Shown in pieces: positions 58,524 to 64,000 of a stretch of DNA of 64,000 nt. The translations under genes were made by a program, and so were the position numbers. The notes under the pieces were generated by a model that made no database searches, was not told the DNA's origin, and was given only the letters and a program-made list of their open reading frames with translations. Source of the DNA: Diplolepis rosae. Lineage: Eukaryota; Arthropoda; Insecta; Hymenoptera; Diplolepididae. Within the stretch, counting starts at the first letter, position 1, and each line of letters starts with the position of its first letter. The DNA is taken from contig JAPYXD010000698.1 in the NCBI GenBank assembly GCA_030998225.1, forward strand, positions 1,653,001-1,717,000, given 5' to 3'.

Positions 58524-58546
58524 GGGCCCCTCAGATATGGGGGCCC
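58524..58546. repeat. GC-rich hairpin
   Basis: GGGCCCC (58,524-58,530) and GGGGCCC (58,540-58,546) form a short stem in a GC-rich island (GGCGTCCGCCCGGGCCCC) that is abrupt against the AT-rich flanks. Likely a fragment of a dispersed repeat. Confidence 0.5.
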
Positions 58547-58969
58547 CTTTTTGATTGATATGTTCAGAAGTGCAATGTTTCTATTATTAATAAATCCATT
58601 GATTTTTGAAATTACTAAATAATCTTTTTTCCCTTACTTTATGTGTAACATGAAAATTGATTTCAAAGAACCCTGAAAAACAAAAGTAACTGATTTAAAA
58701 ATTTTTCGATTTTCGCAAACGAAAGAGTGGCTCAAAAACTATCAACTTGTGGAAAAAACTGATAATCAGTTATACTAATAGAAAGAAATGACTGTTACAA
58801 CCATATTTATGATTAATTTAACCTTATTTTATTGCTGGCATAGATACAGCAATATGGGATGTATATTTTGACCATCCGATTATAACTGAATAAGTATGAA
58901 AGAATCAACCATATTATTGGTCACTATAGCAATATTTATTCTCCGCCATCCCATATTATATTTTTGATT
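58547..58969. other. Intergenic, nothing recognised
   Basis: AT-rich; no frame or repeat of note. Confidence 0.35.
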
Positions 58970-59165
58970 CGCGGGAGTTTTCACTCGCGAGTATTTCTAA
59001 ATAAGGAACGAATAGCGTTATAATATACGAGCGAGTCGGAGCTAGTCGACGTTTGCGTGTGTAAACTGCAGTTTTAACGTTATTTAGCGTTATTTTTCCT
59101 TATTGAGAGAAGAAATACTCGAAATACACTGTTTGATTCGGAATCGACTCATGAGTGAAAACCCC
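58970..59165. repeat. Fold-back element, diverged arms
   Basis: TTTTCACTCGCGAGTATTTC, AATAAGGAACGAATAGCGTT on the left are mirrored by AACGTTATTTAGCGTTATTT, TCCTTATT and GAAATACTCG, CTCATGAGTGAAAAC on the right. Arms carry different small insertions. Confidence 0.5.
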
Positions 59166-59569
59166 CTCGTTCTGATTCGACCAGTTTCACTTACAATATT
59201 TCGATTGCTGTGTTTAACATGCTGCATTAATCAGAGAAACATATTATAATTAAAATTATAAATTCACAACCTAAGACCGAATGGCTAAAACCTACGGACC
59301 ATTTCTATCAGTGTTCAATACTTGTGAAGTAAATGTAGTGCAATTAAAATATATGGTTGGCAACAACCCAGATAACATTTGTACGCGCATCAGTGCTTGT
59401 AGTTAATGTGATATGACCGTTTTTCCTTCATTTTTCGAAGAAAATACGTAGAAATTTTTATTAAAATGGTTAGAAATGACACGTATTATTTTTATTTTAT
59501 TCAAATATAATCCTAACAATAATTGTCTGCCAATTAAACCCACATTTAAGCGGAATAAGCAGCGTTGCC
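59166..59569. other. Intergenic, nothing recognised
   Basis: AT-rich sequence without frames or repeats that I can support. Confidence 0.35.
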
Positions 59570-59716
59570 ATTTATCTGATTGTCTGATTTGTCAGGAGAT
59601 CTGTTTTTTTTGCGTTAAAATCTTCTCATTTTTCTAATTTTGATATTAAAATCTATTGATTTTTCATGATTTTTCGAAAATATTCGGATTTTTTTACTTC
59701 CCCAGTGGCAACGCTG
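59570..59716. repeat. Short element with 11 bp inverted ends
   Basis: CAGCGTTGCCA at 59,570 and its exact inverse TGGCAACGCTG ending at 59,716. The interior is T-rich with repeats such as CTGATTGTCTGATTTGTC. Target duplication not evident. Confidence 0.4.
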
Positions 59717-59869
59717 GGAACAAGCAATGCGTCACTGTGACCGTGTGACTAACAAGCGCATATGCACTCGGCATACCTCTCTATACGAAGACGTGATATA
59801 TGTAATTGAAAATGTCCTTAACTACTTTTTGTGGTTGAATTCAAGCAATGGTTGACCCGTCAGCGTAAG

Positions 59870-60459
59870 TACTAAAAGTGGTCGCCATGACTAAGTAATG
59901 TAGTCATAGCGACTATGTAATGTACTCACAGTCACTATATGTACGTACAAACTATAAGGTGACGTAAAATCAAATGCATAAAATTACTACGTGGGACATT
60001 GTATTTTTCATAGCACCATTTTTGAAAATCTGATTTTTGGTACCTGTAGATCTTAAAAGTAGGGATAAAAATCACAGTTTCGACCCGCTCTACAGTTACA
60101 TCAAATCAAATTCTCAAAAGAGTTGCTATCAGTTGCTATGAAAAATAATATGCATTACTCGAAACAAAACACAACGGATTCAACGAGTGTGAAGTTTGCT
60201 ACACTGGTTATAGCGACTACGTTATTCTAGTCATGAGAACCCAATGTTTCAAGTTCACATAGCGAGGTTTAAGAGTTAAGGACAATTTCAACGATGTTAA
60301 CTAGTCGCCACGACCAGGCATTCAGAATATGGCTACAAATCATGTTTCTGTAGCCATGGGTCAAGTAGCAACAACAAGTCTCCCTCGTTACAGTCACTAT
60401 TTTTTTTTCCAACTACATTATTCCTAGTCATTATGGCTAGGTGCTATTTTTCTCTGTGT
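59870..60459. repeat. Fold-back element of TAGTC / GACTA words
   Basis: GGTCGCCATGACTAAGTAAT with GTAGTCATAGCGACTATG on the left; inverted ACTACATTATTCCTAGTCAT and TATGGCTAGGTGCTA on the right, ending TTTTTCTCTGTG (inverse of CACAGAGAAAAA). Arms are diverged; the interior carries more GTAGCC/GGCTAC words. Confidence 0.45.
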
Positions 60460-60461
60460 CA

Positions 60462-61452
60462 CTTATGTCGACGACCTATAGGTAACTAAGTATGCGAACT
60501 TATATAGACGACACATGTAAGTCATTTATATAGGTCCCTAAGTAGGATCCTATGTTTTTAGTTTATTTTTCAGTTTTTGGATGGGGGTTTTCTGCAAAAA
60601 AAATTTCATCTTCAAGTTATAATAACCAGTAATAAAGTCAAGAAAATCTACTGCGCAAATCTAGGTGTGCAAGAAAAATACTGCGCATTGTTTAAACCTT
60701 TTTTATGTGCCTCCGGCGCGTAAACCCGTTTTTTAGCTACAGTTAAGAGTAGCGTAATGTTGTGTATTGCGCTACAGAGAAATGTAATGTAAAAATTGAA
60801 CTGCGCATGCGCCTATAGCCATACAGCGGAGCACAATCTTCTTCTTATTCTTCTTCTTCTTCGTACAGCGTTAGCGCCCTACTGAAAAAGCCTTGTATAT
60901 TTGAACTGCGCATGCGTCTATTAAAATCCGCTACTACTACACAGGATCGATAAAATCAAAATGGCCGGGACTAGTCGCGAAATATCAAGTGTAATGACTA
61001 GCGCCGCAAACAACTACAATACTAGATTAGATCCGAGTGTACGCATAAAAACTCGTATACGCACCGAAGACACATAAAATAGAATACGTGCCAATGCACA
61101 CAATTCGGGAAATTACGGACTCGCGACAATGCTCGCAGGACTGATCGCGCCTCGGATTCGTCTCGGCTTTGCCTCAGCTACGTCTCGGCTACACCTCGAC
61201 TACGCCTCAGCTACGTCTCGGCTACACCTCGACTACGCCTCACCTACGCCTTGGCTTCGATCTCCTACGAGCATTGTCGCTCGTCGCGCAATAACCCTCA
61301 TTGTGCGTCTAGGCACGTAATATACTATTGTATATGTATAGGAATCTACATAGGATCCTCAGTACGGACTTATGTAGATCACCTATATAGGTTCGCATAT
61401 AGGTCGCCGACATAGGTGACCTATGTACGTTCCTATGTGGATTTTTTCAGTA
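60462..61452. mobile_element. ~1 kb non-autonomous element with ~100 bp inverted ends
   Basis: The left arm (ATGTCGACGACCTATA, TATGCGAACTTATATAG, GTAGGATCCTATGT) is mirrored on the right (ACATAGGATCC, CTATATAGGTTCGCATATAG, GTCGCCGACATAG). The interior holds a CTT-type microsatellite (60,838-60,865), CTACTGAAAAAGCC wording and a GC-rich nested palindrome at 61,067-61,318. No transposase frame. Similar terminal words occur in decayed form in intron 1 of the zinc-finger gene. Confidence 0.6.
61067..61318. repeat. GC-rich palindrome enclosing a 33 bp minisatellite
   Basis: CGTGCCAATGCACACAATTC and CGCGACAATGCTCGCAGGA on the left are mirrored by TCCTACGAGCATTGTCGCTC and CATTGTGCGTCTAGGCACG on the right. 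Between them a 33 bp unit starting GCCTCAGCTACGTCTCGG repeats at 61,171 and 61,204 and begins a third time at 61,237, itself built of ~11 bp CTCGRCTAC words. The 63-codon plus frame here is a by-product. Confidence 0.65.
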
Positions 61453-62616
61453 GGGATTGTTCTTCACTCCTATTAATTTCATATTTTAAATTCATGCTAA
61501 ATACGTTCAAAAACACTTGAAATCGTCGTTACTGTATACGAACCGACAGCTTTCTATTTCTACTTCTTTATAGATAACTGATCTTATAAGGCCGCGCCTA
61601 AATATGTTACGACGTAGAATTCCCCCCAGGCTGAATTTAAGGATTTACAATAAAAATACCGGATGTTTTCATGATTTCTCTATAAGTGGATTGACGAATG
61701 TATGGAATTATTTTGAAAAACAGTATGAGTTGATTTTCGTTTATTTCACAAAATAAAATGCCAAACGAATATTTCTTTAATTGTTTTGTTAAGGTGGCTT
61801 GATCGTTTGGTGTCGTATGAAGTGAGGGGCACCGTGGGGGCACGTGTTACATGAATGCTCATTGCTACTTATTTTATCAATAATCATATGTATTATAGTT
61901 ACATCTGAGTAGAAGGGTAAGAAATCACGGAAATGTCCCCGGAAAAAAGCGATAATAAAAAATTATTAGTTTCACCTCGAGGCGGTTTTTTATATTCTGT
62001 ACTTTTCTCGCAATTTTCTCTTGATTGAAGTCGTTAACCCTTTGTTTTTATAATACTAATAGATTCCTCGAAATCGAAAGTACTATTATATATTTGATTT
62101 ATGGGGACTTGTGTTTTGTTCCGGAGTTTCGCCGATTTTGATGAGGAATCCCATAAGACTACGTGTTAAACTGACATTTTTTCGGTAGCGATTTTTTCGG
62201 CATTGACATCGTCAACCACGGTATTTCTTTTTTTCAAATGAATCTAGCATATTTTATTAAGATAATCTCTAAGTTTCAGAGCAGTCTATAATTTTTTTCA
62301 AAAACGATCAAACCACCTTAATGAAGCTAATAAAATTGTTTGTACCAAGATAGCGAACCCAACAGTAGCTTGGATACTAAAAATAAAACACAGACCGTAC
62401 CCATTTAGTTATACATTGTTCTACTTAATTAATTCTTATTGATTATTACAAGAGCAATAAATAGCCATTAGGGAAATACTAAAGACTCTTAGAGAAGCTT
62501 AAATGTTTCGAACGCTTGAAAAACCTAAGAATTTATACCTGTTTTGCGAAAGGGGGAGTGTATCTGTTTTCCCTACTTTTAAATATATTATATTCTCTTG
62601 CCAACAATACAATAGA
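61453..62616. other. Intergenic, nothing recognised
   Basis: No coding region. The right edge of the previous element may extend to GATTTTTTCAGTAGGG (61,441-61,456). Otherwise featureless. Confidence 0.35.
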
Positions 62617-63426
62617 CTTGAAAAATCCATAAAAATGTAGAATTCACTATAAAATATCGAACTTATGAGCTCAAAAAGTCGAACTGAGGATTCTATGACC
62701 TTTTCGTGATAACACCATAACCCTAAAACCTTGGATCTCGTCGCGACTCGCTCTTGCGTTAAAATACTTTCCACACGTGATACGAAAGATATTTTTTGTT
62801 CGCTGTATACCGAAAAATAGCCGAGTCTTTCTCGTTTTGCGTGCGAAAGCTGATTTTCCCTCAGTAGTGCGGTAAAATTTTAAGTTTGTTTTAATTTTCC
62901 GTACACTTAAAATTTTACCGCGCTCGTGCGGGAAAATCAATATTCCGCACGCAAAACGACACCTACTCGGCTAACTTTCGGTACACAGCGAACAAAATAT
63001 ATCGTTCGTATCACGTACGGAACATATTTTAACACAAGACCAAGTCGCGACGAGGGTCGAGGTTCCTCGTGTCGCCTCGGCCCTCGTCGCGACTCGCACT
63101 TGGGTTAAAAATACGCCTTTCCACACTTGATACGATATATACTATTTTGTTCGCTGTATACCAAAAGTTAGCCGAGTAGGTGTTGTTTCGCGTGCGGAAT
63201 ATTGATTTTCTCGCACGAGCGCGGTAAAATTTTAAGCGTGTGGAAAAAGATATCGTTCGTATCACGTGCCGTACGTAATTTAACGCAAGAGCCAGTTGCT
63301 ACGAGGGCCGAGCTTTTAGGCTAATGGTGTTATCAAAAAAAAAATCATAGAATCCTGAGTTTGACTTTTCGAGCTCGTAAGTTCGATATTTCATAGTGAA
63401 TTCTGCGGCTTTGTGGATTTTTCAAG
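62617..63426. mobile_element. Multi-armed fold-back: doubled palindrome in outer inverted repeats
   Basis: The outer arms extend about 120 bases: CTTGAAAAATCCA, AGAATTCACTATAAAATATC, GAACTTATGAGCTCAAAAAG and GATAACACCAT on the left, all mirrored on the right to 63,426. Inside, one ~150 bp sequence occurs four times in alternating orientation: 62,737-62,884 (reverse), 62,906-63,056 (forward), 63,081-63,236 (reverse) and 63,237-63,307 (forward, internally deleted). Shared words are CTCGTCGCGACTCGC, TTGTTCGCTGTATACC and GCGGTAAAATTTTAAG. Short open frames on both strands here are by-products. Confidence 0.75.
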
Positions 63427-63491
63427 TTTTTTGACTGCAGAGAAAAATCCAGACATCCAGAGATTAAATTTTGTTCAGATTCGGTTTCAGC

Positions 63492-63727
63492 GAACCAAAA
63501 TACATAGGAATATCATGGTCCTATCCATAACGCAGACCACTTTTTTCTTTTTGTTTGCCTGTGTTATATACACATCTGAATCTCTAAACCTCTTTAGAAA
63601 CCACATTGTTTTCGAGATAGTGAAAGGCACAAATATTGCGATCACTATTTTATCCTCAAGTGTTTTACTGTTAAAGTATAAAACTATTGCACATTTAGAC
63701 GTTGGAACGTTGAGAAGCGTATATTAA
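63492..63727 (+). CDS. Possible exon encoding hydrophobic segments, unrecognised
   Basis: Acceptor-like TTCGGTTTCAG ends at 63,491. The frame then reads RTKIHRNIMVLSITQTTFFF, continues LFACVIYTSESLNLFRN, has a second hydrophobic run GTNIAITILSSSVLLLKYKT and stops at TAA 63,727. An in-frame ATG lies at about 63,516. Two membrane-like segments and an even codon mix look protein-like, in the manner of an insect chemoreceptor fragment, but there is no diagnostic motif and the window ends soon after. It may equally be a chance frame next to the fold-back. Confidence 0.3.
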
Positions 63728-64000
63728 ATTTGGCAACTAATTAACTCCTTTATAAGAATATATGACATTTGTAATAATATTGTGAAAAAACTTTAGTAAT
63801 TCAAGTTCTCTTAAAATGTTTGATGATGAATTCAATCAGATTATCAATGTATACAACACTGTAATTACTGCGTTAAAACGATCATTTTAACTATTATCGC
63901 TGTTGCTTTCCGCTTCTTTTCTGCACTTATAAAAACGAAAGTTTACGTAACGGCAGGCAGTTATTCTGCGTATATGTATATAAATAAATATTTAAAGATT
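63728..64000. other. Intergenic to window end, nothing recognised
   Basis: AT-rich with no frame or repeat of note. Confidence 0.35.

Noticed and set aside
62671..63265. Several short frames on both strands sharing FYRA/SARKT-like readings
   Set aside because: They repeat because the same arm occurs four times in the fold-back; not separate genes.

Overview
The window is AT-rich eukaryotic DNA, most likely from an insect. Evidence: GT-AG introns, a long C2H2 zinc-finger gene with phase-0 exons, a BEL/Pao LTR retrotransposon, an irritans-type mariner relic, tRNA-related SINE-like fragments, and many short palindromic elements with TA or TTAA target duplications. Nothing bacterial or viral in layout is present. 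I cannot name the species; a hymenopteran is a guess only.

Layout. 1-33 kb is gene-poor and made mostly of decayed or nested non-autonomous DNA transposons (fold-back MITEs), two ~160-170 bp degenerate tandem repeats, and a ~1.85 kb array at 20.7-22.5 kb whose units all carry two short conserved half-sites able to form a hairpin. A deleted mariner lies at 30.0-31.0 kb. 33,145-40,658 is an almost intact BEL/Pao element: two 692 bp LTRs that look identical by eye, 5 bp target duplication CAAAG, primer site, gag-protease-RT-RNase H-integrase, and polypurine tract. Its only visible damage is two +1 shifts in RT. It lies on the + strand just inside the first intron of an unidentified minus-strand gene whose first coding exon is 40,809-40,985.

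44,500-53,013 (minus) is the one clear cellular gene. I reconstruct three coding exons (52,855-53,013; 47,283-49,964; 44,500-45,933), all joined in phase 0, giving about 1,424 residues with about 18 C2H2 fingers and several candidate SUMO sites. Its introns contain further MITEs. 53.2-64 kb is again repeat-dominated: a piggyBac-like MITE with TTAA duplication, a ~1 kb element with ~100 bp inverted termini around a GC-rich minisatellite, and a multi-armed fold-back at 62.6-63.4 kb in which one palindrome is present twice inside outer inverted repeats.

How things relate: the host genes look independent. The dominant theme is layered transposon insertion. One TA-target MITE family (termini AGGCCATGGATCAACC) is present in several copies, and several otherwise different fold-back elements share the terminus CACGGAGAAAA. 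Coordinates of fold-back ends were read by eye and may be off by a few bases where the termini are degenerate.
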